This document shows positions 10,915 through 21,262 of a stretch of DNA of 25,000 nt, piece after piece. The notes beneath the pieces are model-generated. The model worked only from the letters and a program-made list of their open reading frames with translations, was not told where the DNA came from and did no database searches. A program made the position numbers and the translations under genes. Origin of the DNA: Nephromyces sp. MM_2019 (lineage: Eukaryota; Apicomplexa; Aconoidasida; Nephromycida). The stretch is from assembly GCA_015657535.1 (NCBI GenBank), contig JADHZB010000716.1:1-25000 (forward strand), given 5' to 3'. Position 1 is the first letter of the stretch. The number at the start of each line of letters is the position of its first letter.

Positions 10915-12510
10915 TCATGATTTTATGTCTTCATGTTGATCAAGTTTATAATGTTTATAAGCTTTAAATGATGGGTCTGCAAAGTTATCACTTACCTGTT
11001 TATCAGGAATTAGTATAAATGTAGTTGGTATACACATTAAGGGAGCTACAATGTGCCCTCCGAAAACAACCCAAACAAGGTTATCTATATTACATGGACC
11101 ACCTGCCTGAAGCTTTACTCCACTTGCCTCAATAACAAAAGTGCCAAGGAATGATCCAACCGTTAAACCATAGTTACCATAACCTGCTATTATTGAAAAC
11201 ATGATAGTTTCAACTGATTTTGGACATACTTTAGCACAAATCAAAGCTAGGGGCATATAATCCAATTGGTAACAAATACTATATACAATTGCAGATCCAA
11301 GCATATACATGGATTTGTCAGGTATACCCACATGTAAATTCCAACGATTTATTATAATAATATCAAAGATAGAGCCAACAACACGAAAAATGGTGGAAGT
11401 CCAGAATATAGGTCGGAATTTATATTGGCATAAAATAGCTTGGAATAACCAAATTCCTACAAAATTTGCACCAAGACTAACAAAGCCAATCCAAGTCTTG
11501 TAATAGGTCATGTCAAAATTTGGTCCACCATCTATACAGTCGGGGCCTAAGGTGTAAAAATATTCTAAATGCGCTTCAAGACTAATATAAGAAAACATAG
11601 CTATATATACATAGTATAGAATCTTTGCAATGGGCCGGGGTAACGTAAACCAAGCAATTATACCCAAGATAAAACCTCCTGTTAATTGGAAAAAAAAATT
11701 AGCTGTTGCATTACCAAATATGTTAACAACAACAGTTCCCATACCAGCGACACCCATCATAAAAGCCATAAACGAAATGTGCCTTTGCTTGTTTAGTTTT
11801 TCAAAATCAAAACGATTGTTCCTTCTGGGGTCGGCTTTATCTTTGATCATACATCCAAACCATAAGAATGGTATAATCTGAAATGAAAATGGCAAATAAA
11901 CAAAAAATTGCGTCCTTACTGGGATATTCATATCACTCATTAGACCTACACTTATTGCTGGGAGTATGTAACCAAATATGACAAAAAAATAAGTAAATGA
12001 AATTACATTTCCTTTGTTATTTGGATTGCTTTTCATCAAATCTGCATATTTCCCTTCTATTAACAAGTCATTAAATGATACTTGCAAAGTGACAAATAAA
12101 AAGAAAAAAGTAGGAAAAACAATGCTAGTAGTTTCCTTTTTGATTTCAAGAGTTGCTAATAATAAACAAGAAGCTGAGCCTAAGATAGCATATATATACA
12201 TATAGGAGGATTTTTCATAGCCAAAAATTGGGAGCATATCCGTCAATAATCCTCCAAAGCCCTTGAGGCTCCATGCAGCCTTTGCTGTGGCTGCGGCACC
12301 ACCATATTCTATGTTGTCCCAACCACCTTCAGTCCAGTATGGAGTTTGTACACTTTCTATAAATTTATTAAGTGCACCTTTTATACAGAAGTAATTACTT
12401 ATACAAATCAAGGTGAATTTCATTCCAAAATCATTAACCATGGAGTTCCAATATGCCATCAAATTTTTCGGGTTAATGGCGTTTTTGAAAACATCTACGT
12501 GCCTCCCCAT
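10915..12510 (-). CDS. Folate-biopterin transporter (FBT/BT1) family protein
   Basis: This uninterrupted 531-codon frame encodes a polytopic membrane protein with about 12-14 hydrophobic segments between residues 30 and 502. Residues 80-100 (WSLKGFGGLLTDMLPIFGYE) match the family's W-S-L-K-P..G..SD..P..GY block. Residues 145-159 (SFNDLLIEGKYADLM) correspond to the D..v(D/E)..y block, and 429-448 (CPKSVETIMFSIIAGYGNYG) to the CP.g.E...F....N.G block. Known members carry folates, biopterin or related compounds across membranes, often by proton symport. The substrate here cannot be read from sequence. The start MGRHVDVF has an in-frame TAA 15 bases upstream and a normal family length follows. 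A CAG acceptor-like site (intron end at 12523) lies just before it, so a 5' leader intron or small upstream exon is possible. Unlike its neighbours it has no introns in the coding region. Confidence 0.9.
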   Translation of the reverse strand: MGRHVDVFKNAINPKNLMAYWNSMVNDFGMKFTLICISNYFCIKGALNKFIESVQTPYWTEGGWDNIEYGGAAATAKAAWSLKGFGGLLTDMLPIFGYEKSSYMYIYAILGSASCLLLATLEIKKETTSIVFPTFFFLFVTLQVSFNDLLIEGKYADLMKSNPNNKGNVISFTYFFVIFGYILPAISVGLMSDMNIPVRTQFFVYLPFSFQIIPFLWFGCMIKDKADPRRNNRFDFEKLNKQRHISFMAFMMGVAGMGTVVVNIFGNATANFFFQLTGGFILGIIAWFTLPRPIAKILYYVYIAMFSYISLEAHLEYFYTLGPDCIDGGPNFDMTYYKTWIGFVSLGANFVGIWLFQAILCQYKFRPIFWTSTIFRVVGSIFDIIIINRWNLHVGIPDKSMYMLGSAIVYSICYQLDYMPLALICAKVCPKSVETIMFSIIAGYGNYGLTVGSFLGTFVIEASGVKLQAGGPCNIDNLVWVVFGGHIVAPLMCIPTTFILIPDKQVSDNFADPSFKAYKHYKLDQHEDIKS

Positions 12511-13023
12511 CGTGATTAAGTTCTGTTAGTAGTGAAAGGTTTATTTATGGTTTAAAAAATCTATAATTTACTGAGATGCTGCTTAAAACGTGCAGAATAA
12601 TGTGCATTCAAATGCTAGTATGCTAAAATTTTAAATAATTTTAAATTGTTTTAACGTATCAAAATGTATTTAAAATGATTAGATAATATAACCAAAGTTA
12701 TTAGAAGTTTAAAAAACCTAAGATTTTTTAAATGCGGTTAGAGTTGTTCTTCAGACTGTTGTTAAAAAATATTTCAAATATCTATACTATTATTGAAATT
12801 ATGTTCAGCAATTTGTGGAATAGATGTTACTTTTCGGTGACATTTAAATATTAAGTGCTTTAATTCAGTTGTTTAAATATGTGAATTAATTAACATTATT
12901 TTAAAGAAACGTAAAAGTGGTATAAGCAAAGATAAGTTTTTTAAACTTCACCATGCCAAAGTGCTACTTGCTACTCGATTTCAGCATAAAGATGTTAATT
13001 TAGAGCCACATTAAGAAAAATAA
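12511..13023. other. 5' flank of the transporter gene
   Basis: This is the upstream region of the minus-strand transporter. The minus strand carries a pyrimidine-rich CTAACAG just upstream of the start codon that could be a 3' splice site for a leader intron. No promoter motif is evident. The right end may be further remnant of the RNase H-like relic that follows. Confidence 0.4.
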
Positions 13024-13170
13024 GCTTACTCCTATGAAGTTTATGATAGGCTGCTTTGGTAGCACTTTGTTATTGGTGGTTATCATTCTCAAACCGATGG
13101 AGGTGCATCTGCTTTAAAACTAGACAATCAAGTCAGCAATAAATCTAAAACATTGAAAATTTTCTTTTAA
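13024..13170 (+). pseudogene. Ty3/gypsy RNase H fragment, decayed
   Basis: One frame reads YSYEVYDRLLW, then a TAG (13060-13062), then HFVIGGYHSQTDGGASALK. In Ty3/gypsy RNase H domains the line is nY.vyDrELLAiv...W.hYL.G..F...TDH.aLk. The two pieces match its halves in the right order and frame, with roughly ten residues lost at the stop and the H of TDH replaced. Earlier stops in the same frame, including the TAA at 13021, show that it is not translated as a whole. It is on the opposite strand to the pol relic at 8192-9088 and so represents a different insertion or a rearranged piece. Confidence 0.5.
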
Positions 13171-16100
13171 GTTTTTACATATAGCATAAAAAGTATTCAT
13201 CCGAAAAGCTATTGAAATTTGTTCTTTTCAGTGAGTGCTATTTTAATTATAAGAACTAAATTTCAAAAAGTAGGATCCATCAGATAGCAATCATATACTT
13301 GTTTCTTTTGATTGCAGAATAAGCCAAAACAACCTCAAGCAAATGTTTTACCCTATTAACTTTTTTCTAAAAGTAATTTTACAAGTATATTGAAGATCTC
13401 ATGAATTGACAGAATATGATTTTTTTACATGCTAACTGCACGAAAATATATTAATTGTAGCATTAATCAATAGTTTTATTTGGTAAGACACTTGTTCTCT
13501 CACATTGAAGATTAGGTTTAATAACTTCTTTCAATTTGCCGATTTGAACTCAATAGGCAACAGTAATAATGATAATTTTGAACTCAAGAAGTTATCGGAC
13601 TTTCATAATTATTTGAAACTGATTAAAGTTTGTTGTTCAATTACCTTAATTGATAAAGTAACCCAGAAAGTGTTCAACATTTATTCTCATTTGATACCCA
13701 ATCTTTGATTTTTGAAAATGTGGCAGTTATACTCTGTTTTCGCTTTTACTACTCGTTATTACACTTCTTTTAAATCTTTTTCTAATACCTTTTAAATCAA
13801 ATTCGGAGACCTATTTTTAATTTAAGTATCTCAAGTGTTAAAGCCTGATATAACTAAAACAAATTTCTTTTGTAACCTAATAATGCATTTGAGTTTTAAC
13901 CTTATAGCTATGCTGGATTATTTTAATAACGAGCTTGTAGTCAAGCACTCTGATAGTAATAATTAATAAATCAAAATACTATTTATAAATTTTGATTGTT
14001 AGCTATCTATTCTCGTAGAAAATAAACCAGCACATTATTATCCTCCCCCTTACATGAGAGCTTTTTCTTTTTAAAGCCATATTAAGTTGAGAATTATTGT
14101 GATTGTTTAATTTTTTTAAGATAAAGCATTAATTAAATTTTGTAAATTAAGCACTTCTTAGCACTAATGTAATTTAGTTCATTAATAATATTGAAATTTC
14201 CTTCTCTAATTTCTTCCTCTAATTGACTTTGAGGAGTTTACATCAAAGCTTCCAACACCACTTATCTTCTTCGAATCGCAAATCTTTAAAACCTGTTAAT
14301 TATGACTGTGGAGTGAACAATTGATACCCCATCTAGATTTTTATTAGACAACTTGTTTAAATTAAGAATTCCAGAGTCATAAATAAATGAATATGCATCT
14401 ATGAATATGTTTGTAGCAAATCATACTTAACCTATGTATAGAAACAGAATGAATTGGTTTTCCATGAGAAATTTTATAAACAAAAGCTTTTTGATTATAC
14501 AAGCTTATGGAAATAGAACTTACGAACTTGAATTTCTGAGGCTTAGGACATAAAGTAAGACAAGAGAAAATAGCAACAGCATTGATAATAACAAGATAAT
14601 TATTATTATTACATATTCATGAATTTCCTAAGCTTCAAATGCAAAATTCTGCTAAGTTTGATAATAATTATCAAATCTTTTTAAGCTCACTTTTCAGCAG
14701 TTAGAGAACTAATTTTCGAGACTAAATGCTTCAACTGAATTGAGAGTATATAATGTAGAATAGTTTAGGTGTTATTGTATAAAGCCACATAAAAATGATA
14801 TCCATAAAATGCGTTTTCCCAAAAGTGCCTTGAGAAAATTCTGATATATCCTCTCCTTATTTAACTTGTGCAATATATTCTTTCGTGTCTATGTTATCAA
14901 GCTATTAACCTAGCTCATCAATATATAATAAATCAATGTAAAAAATTTTTATAGGTTCTAAATTTGATTTATATAAATTTAATTCCTTAAATCATATAAT
15001 GATATATTAACTATGCATCTGAAGTGTTGAGTTGTCAATTGTCAGATATGTAGTAGATCTTAAATAAAGTAAGCATTTTTGAACTGTCATGAAATGAATG
15101 GTTATAAGTTTGGTAAATTGAAAAATACTTATGAAAGCTTGTTAAAATAGGTTAAAAGAATATGCAAAAGGTAGACATTATGATAAATAATCAAATAAGA
15201 TGGTTGGAGAAGCAAACAGTTTTATTAAGCACAGCTGTGAAGGAACCCACTGATTTTACCATCACTTAAGCACTGTACCTAACAAAGAAGTTGTCAAAGC
15301 AAACAATTGCCCAAACACTGTAGTTGTGTTTGATAGTGGTCTTTAATGTTTAATTTACAATAGAGTCCCTTAAGTCATGCATAGCCTAGGTATATGACAC
15401 AATGTAATTTCAACACTAAATTCCCAAATGAAGATTTATGTGTACCTTTTAGTAAAAAGCAAGACTTTTCAAACTTTAGAAACCTAAGAATTTCATATTT
15501 TCCTTAAACAATTCAGTATTTAAAAAAAGTGCACTTTTATAAAATTTTGCTCTTTAATACGCACAAATCATGATTTTTGCAATTCAGTTTTTTAAGTCTC
15601 CTTTTAATAAATTACCATTATTTTCAAGTGTGTTTATTAAAGAAAAGATAATCTCTGTGAATTAAAAATTCTCAATGATTTCTTGCTAATTTATTTATTC
15701 AAAATTCCACATAAAATCGGGCAATGACTGAATTTATCAAAATACTTGGTAGTTCTCTGATGATTTACATACTAATGTTTGTTGATATTTTATTCATGGT
15801 TTACACATTGAGGTGATTTGTAGCAAAAATTGTGATACATATGATTGCTTAAATTAGCCTAAGTAACTTATATAAATGTGTAAAGAAACATTCGGAATTT
15901 GATTGTTCGTACCTTTTGGCTTATTTTCAAATTATATAAGGATAAGAGGGAACAACCAAGAAATCGTGATTTCAATATGATTTTGTAGTAAAGTCCAGAT
16001 ATAAATAAATTATACATCAGAACTTGCAATTTCTTACAATTCAAGTATTTAAAGATCATCAAGTTTTAAAAAACAATATTTGATCCGCTCCTCCGGATAG

Positions 16101-16599
16101 TGTAGTGAGTGTAGCTAATAGTTTATAAAACGACTTTTACAAGGGTTGCAAAACTGCTACCTAATTTCTGCTTGAAACAAACTTGAAATGCACCACAATA
16201 GCTAAATTTATTGCTCATAGCTATTAAGCTGGACTCTTAGCTTACTAAAATAATGAAGGGCTTTCAAAATCACTTGTTTAAGAATTTATGTGATTTTAAC
16301 AATGCTTTTAATGATGTTCACAGCTGAGGAATCAACGTTATATACCAAGTTAATTATATACAATGATATCCTTAAACTTGGGTTTTGGTATTATTATACC
16401 AAAGTTGCTAACAGAAAACTAAGATGTGTCTATATATTCATTAAAATGTTTAATAAAATTCAACTAGACTACAATTCCAAAGTTATTAACATTTATATTC
16501 AACTTTTTTCATTGAGCTCTTGCTACTCCACTCTAAGATATCTTAATCTTTTTCTTCATTTGGCTTATTGAATTCATGAAATATGTACTAATAATTTGT
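13171..16599. other. Long AT-rich intergenic stretch
   Basis: I see no intact gene. A weak pol-like fragment (13505-13708) is annotated separately. Around 15180-15350 (+) two overlapping frames give protein-like text ending in NCPNTVVVFDSGL before a stop. DSG there could be another trace of a retropepsin, but this is weak. A 93-codon AT-driven frame at 16290-16571 (+) resembles nothing I know. The rest is simple AT-rich spacer. Confidence 0.45.
13505..13708 (+). pseudogene. Possible pol (RT connection) fragment
   Basis: A 67-codon frame starting at an ATT or similar codon rather than ATG contains LKKLSDFHNYLKLI, about 13590-13624. This is loosely like the FLGL.NYYR.FI segment that follows the reverse transcriptase domain in Ty3/gypsy pol, with a later KVTQK where L.KK is expected. 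It sits about 450 bases downstream of the RNase H-like relic on the same strand, which is the wrong order for one collinear element. The frame is real, but the resemblance is weak and could be chance. Confidence 0.2.
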
Positions 16600-17640
16600 C
16601 CGCAAAAGCATTTTATAACACATATTCACAAAATGTATATAAACATAAACCTAAATATTTATACACACACACTAGCACACGAAATCTCATACACATTATC
16701 ATAACCAATTAATTACTTACATAATTGCTTACCAACTCACATCCTCGCCTTGTATGTACATTTATACTCCTAGTTATATTTACAGACGCAGTTGTATGCA
16801 GATTTATATAGACATTTGTGTAAACACTTATAAGCACAATTAATTATGTACACATTCACATGACATTTACCTAAACAACTACATTCACCTACAATATATG
16901 GACTCCTCAACATGCTTGCATAACATAACAATCTACTGACAAATTCGTATATTTAGAAAGCGTATTGTGTAGTCCCAAAATATGCTTCATAAACCTTTTG
17001 TCTATTTTTATTTTTATATTTTAGGGCTGAAAAATCGAGCACTTAGGCTACTAAATATATATTTAATGTTACTTTTTCAACTCCATATATTTTAAATTAG
17101 AGAGTAAACATATTCAAATAACACATACTCTTAAACAACCATTTCTCAAGCTTCACTCAATATTTAAAAGTATAATTTTCAACTTTTATTACTTCCCCCT
17201 ACACCTTGAGCCAGCCTGTAGCACATCTTTACAAATCTTTACACATCTTCACACATCTCACATATCTCTACACTTTGTCATACATACACCTTCACATATC
17301 ATTAAACCTTGCTTTAACCCATAATACCTATTGTTATAAGCCCTAATACCTATTGTTATAAACATAGTCACATACGCTGTAGTAAACATTACCACACACA
17401 TTCTTGTAAGCCCTCAAGCACACTGTCACATCCTAACACATTACCATAAATCCTAACATATCACGACACATCTTTACAAATTATAATACATTCTTAATTA
17501 CCTTTACAAAACTTCACCTTTTGAACATCCTTAAACAAATTCTCACATTCATCCTTAAAAACACTCGCAGACTATTTCAGACACCCTTAAAAATCACAAC
17601 ATATAAAGGATTCGACTTATCCCCAACATTTTCACATTTG
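16600..17640 (+). repeat. CA-rich, G-poor degenerate repeat tract upstream of mago
   Basis: For about 1 kb the + strand is dominated by C, A and T with very few G, built from degenerate words such as CACATCTTTACA, TACACA and CTCACA. It is densest at about 17215-17600 and ends at the mago start codon. The strand asymmetry contrasts with the more symmetric AT-rich DNA to the left. It is probably the 5' flank and leader region of mago, with simple-sequence expansion. No TATA or initiator can be assigned with confidence. Confidence 0.5.
17322..17361 (+). repeat. 18-bp direct repeat, period 22
   Basis: TAATACCTATTGTTATAA occurs at 17322-17339 and again, identically, at 17344-17361. The four bases between the copies are GCCC. 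The pair lies inside the CA-rich tract upstream of mago. It may be a recent tandem duplication, or a duplicated protein-binding site. Confidence 0.8.
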
Positions 17641-17647
17641 TGTAAAA

Positions 17648-19668
17648 ATGTCAATCCCTAAAGACTTTTACGTTCGTTATTAGTAAGTCATCCAATATCA
17701 CCAATCATTCATATTAAAAATTGGATACAACTACATATTCTTTGAAGGGTGTTCATCTCCAAGACATTTGAATATCCTATATATATTAAATATTCACAGC
17801 ACTTCATTAGTGATACTTTATGATTGAACACGGCAATATAAGCTTTTGAAAATTGGGACTAGATGATTCATTTTAAACTATAACGTATATTTGTATTAAC
17901 AAAATTTTTGATAACTTATCCATTGGGTAAAAGTTAGTATATACCGATGATAACATCCAGCGATTTTAACATAAATATATAGCAACACTAATAAAGCTAA
18001 AAAGTTGAAAAATAACACATTATTCTATAGTGCTTTCTAAAAGATTCTTATGATTACACTATCTAGGCTATAGAGCTTTTTTCTCGTTTACTTGTAATTA
18101 TGTAAAATTTGTAATCATACAATCGGTAGAAGCTTAATAATACTTGTTGAGGAATTTATTTGTACAAATACTTTGGAATTAGATGGTTAAGCACTCTATA
18201 AAAGATTTTAAAACTCTCTTAGTAAATATTTGTGTGAAATATTGTAATATGAAATCAATTGCTATACATCAACTCCTACTCTTAATATTCACACTCCAGT
18301 GTTGGTCACAAGGGACGATTTGGACATGAATTCCTAGAATTTGAATTTCGCTCTGACGGTCGCTTACGGTATGCCAACAACTCTAAGTACAAAAATGAAC
18401 AAGTTATCCGTAAAGAAGGTAATTTCTCGTAGCCTATTTATATATTATATCTATCACATGTTGTATATATATGGTATTTTTTGTATACACTCTGATACCT
18501 CCGTCACTATCTATACTGAAAAAACGGAGGCTATTTAATTTTTTTGTGTGTTTTATAGGCTTATTTATATTCATGAAATTATTTTAACAATATGATTTAG
18601 AGTATATTCGTTAACTAAACTCGATAATTTCACCACTCTCGAACAACCTACTATTAACTTTTAGTATTATTTTATACAATAATGCACAGATATTAACTTA
18701 TCAGGCTTATAAAATAATGATATTCTCCTATTTTTATTATACATCTTATCCTCAGTATTTGTTTCACAAGCTGTGTTGGGCGAAGTTCTCAAGCTCATTG
18801 AAGAGACTGAAATTGAAAAGTGATTAAAATAATTTACATATATCTTTAAATCTACACACAAAGATGCTTGTAACTTTACACTTTAGGCATATTCCTTTTT
18901 ATAATCAATATATATACCCTCACATATTCCCACACAAACCTTATTTTATCAATTATGGCTTCACACATAATTGTTCAGCCACTGAATCACCTTCACTTTC
19001 TTTATATGATTCTTCTGACATGATACCTTTAACAAGCTGATATAAATTACAATTCCAGGGAAGATGATAGGGAATGGCCTCAACCAGATCGTATTGGTAG
19101 ACAAGAACTAGAAATAAAAAAGGGAAATAATTATGTTTCATTTACGGTATGCAATCTTTCACCCTCAACAATATAACATCATTTGATTTTCTCATAGAGC
19201 ATAAATACTTCTACATTTACTCTAACCCTTTCATACCGATATAATCTCAACAATTGTATACTCCATAACATTTATTTACACAATTATTTACAATTTAATA
19301 TATTCAGACATCAAAAATTGGCTCAATCAACTCACTGGTTAACTTAAAAGATAGCGAGGGTTTGAAAGTATATTACTACTTAATACAAAATTTGAAAATG
19401 CTGGTGTTTTCACTTATGAGCTTACATTTTAGGGTGAGTATTATGTTATTTGCATGTCAATCTAAACCACTTTTTCTAAGTACTCTACCTGAGTTTATCA
19501 GTTTGCCCTATAACTACCTAATGTTCAGCCTACAGTATATAGGTTTTGCTTTTCCTTATTTTAATTTTTCTTATTTATGTTTGGTGTGCATCTTGCTCCT
19601 TATATAGATAAAGTATACAAACGAATACAATTCCTTTTGTTTTAAAATAGATCAAACCTCTGTATTGA
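17648..19668 (+). CDS. MAGO: Mago nashi, exon junction complex core subunit
   Basis: Six exons join in phase: 17648-17682, 18300-18418, 18756-18819, 19059-19146, 19308-19433 and 19651-19668. They give 149 codons, against about 146 in the usual protein. All five introns (617, 337, 239, 161 and 217 bases) are GT...AG. Recognisable blocks in order are [58 protein letters not shown], and [19 protein letters not shown] ending in HFRIKPLY. Mago pairs with Y14/RBM8A and clamps eIF4A3 on spliced mRNA about 24 bases upstream of junctions, acting in nucleus and cytoplasm in mRNA localisation and surveillance. The start is fixed by the 35-base first exon, with AAAA before the ATG. The last exon is only 18 bases (five codons plus TGA). 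Exon 3 is the most diverged. Confidence 0.96.
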
Positions 19669-20206
19669 ATCAATTATCATCTTCCTAGGAGACTCTCTAA
19701 TTAGATCATTTATTTACATAAATAAATAGATTTCGGAATCTTTAAAGATTTTCAGTTCATCATAATTGTTTAAATATAAATTTAAATCAAATATACCGAT
19801 TGATATAAACTAACTAATAAACTCTTAATGACAAATTATTTATAGAATGAACTATTGATATATAAATTGTCTCAATAATACTTGTCATAATTTAATTATT
19901 ATCATTTTTACATATATTCATGTTTGATGTTGCACATAAATACAATTTCTTATTTCAAGAACATTCCCTATACTCGGAAGTGTTGAACATCATATATGAA
20001 TACTGCCAATAATATTATTATTTGGTAAAAATTGTTTGTTAATAATGAGAAAAGCAGGAAACACAATAGCTTTAGAATTTTTTTATAGAAATTTTGAATT
20101 ATTTGTTAGGTATAGATTTAAGTTAATTTGTAAAGTATATTTTGATGAAGTTGAATAACATTAAATTTGCAGTCTAATTAATTGGTGTATTTAAGTGCGT
20201 ATTTGC
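19669..20206. other. Intergenic region between convergent genes
   Basis: This is the shared 3' flank of mago (+) and the small Tim gene (-), with 538 bases between stop codons. It is AT-rich, with one AATAAA placed suitably for mago. I see nothing else. Confidence 0.6.
19721..19726 (+). terminator. Putative polyadenylation signal of mago
   Basis: AATAAA lies about 53 bases after the mago stop codon, within an AT-rich run. The position is plausible, but such hexamers are frequent by chance in this composition. Confidence 0.3.
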
Positions 20207-21262
20207 TTATTCAAAGCCTTCTGCCCCTGAGACATCTTTTAAGCCCATAAACCTCCTATAAAAATAATTTGTAATAAATAGTAATAATAAGCAATTGTGG
20301 AAGGGGTGAAATATACAAAAATATAAATAATAAAATTTCACAACAGTAAGCTGTGAATATAAGAATTGGAATAGGATGGGATATGCCCAAGAAAATGGGA
20401 TAAAATTTGTGAGGTCTTAAGCGTCAGCCTTAAAATTTAAAAAGAGCTATAGTACGTAGATATTGAAAAACAAATTAAATTATCTAATCAGAATTGTCTA
20501 TTATGTGCCATGAGTTTCGTGTTGAAAACTTACTGCTGTACAAAACGTGTGGTATCGATATGCCTTTGTGTGCAATTCCATATGCATTGTTGTTGTGCCC
20601 TGGATAAGGCAGTTCCTGGATAATCAATGCATCTTGTGAAACATTTTCCTAGCATCTTAACCGTTGCTTCATGTCCTTGTAGAACAGCTTGTAACTTCAG
20701 GAGAGCCTGACAATAAATCAAAGAATAGAACAAAATAGAATCTCATGCTTTAAAGAGGTAGCCTAAAATGAATCAATTTTCAAAAAACTTTTCCCTAAGA
20801 TTGATGAGCTTAGAATAATTAGCTGATATAATTATTTTTCTTAGTATGGAGTACATTAAAAGCAGGTATTCTTTCTGTGGTTTGGTTATACTTTTAAAAA
20901 ATTGTTATTGGTAAGATAAGGTAAACTCAAAACCGTGTAGTATCATAATACTCATGTAAAATTACCCCGTATTGACAAATCTATACCTTCTTATTATCTA
21001 AGGATATTAATATATCTATGGATACTGAGAAAAGTATTACCTATTACAGCCTTATATTATGCAAATTATCACTTAAAATCAAGCATAAAAAGAGAAGATA
21101 ATGATTTTACTGAAATAATTCTAAATTTATAACTCTTCTATCAATGTATCGAGTATAATATGATTAGCAAATCTTGTTAGCAATAACGTTAATGAAAAAA
21201 GTATTTATCCTTTCAATTACCATAGTTTGTTCTTGAGTATTTTGACCCGAGGAATCTTCCAT
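20207..21262 (-). CDS. TIM8: Small Tim chaperone of the mitochondrial intermembrane space, Tim8-like
   Basis: Three exons on the minus strand join in phase: 21262-21221, 20706-20534 and 20255-20207, giving 87 codons, a normal length for the family. Introns are 514 and 278 bases. Donors are GTAATT and GTAAGT, and both acceptors follow pyrimidine-rich runs (TTATTGTCAG, TTTTTATAG). Exon 2 carries the defining twin CX3C motif: CFTRC, 14 residues, CIWNC, with IDYPG and RHIDTTRFV around the second pair as in Tim8. The four cysteines form two disulfides in the family. Such proteins assemble as hexamers (Tim8-Tim13, Tim9-Tim10) that escort hydrophobic precursors to the inner membrane, and they have no cleavable presequence. 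The short N-terminus MEDSSGQNTQEQTM fits that. Exon 2 alone would stop right after FVQQ, but splicing at GTAAGT gives QRFMGLKDVSGAEGFE. Tim13 is the main alternative identity. Confidence 0.88.

Noticed and set aside
11309..12205. Three plus-strand frames within this span
   Set aside because: They are antisense to the transporter coding region, which has clear family motifs.
15868..16062. Minus-strand frame of 64 codons
   Set aside because: It is rich in L, I, K and Y as expected by chance at this composition. No splice partners or motifs were found.
16290..16571. Plus-strand frame of 93 codons
   Set aside because: It is long for chance but dominated by AT-rich codons, with no recognisable motif or partner exon. 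Left unannotated.
18667..18861. Minus-strand frame of 64 codons
   Set aside because: It is antisense to mago exon 3 and its flanking introns, with no family resemblance.
18953..19141. Minus-strand frame beginning with a signal-peptide-like hydrophobic stretch
   Set aside because: It lies antisense to mago exon 4, whose protein sequence is strongly conserved. The hydrophobic start is a by-product of that overlap and the AT-rich intron.
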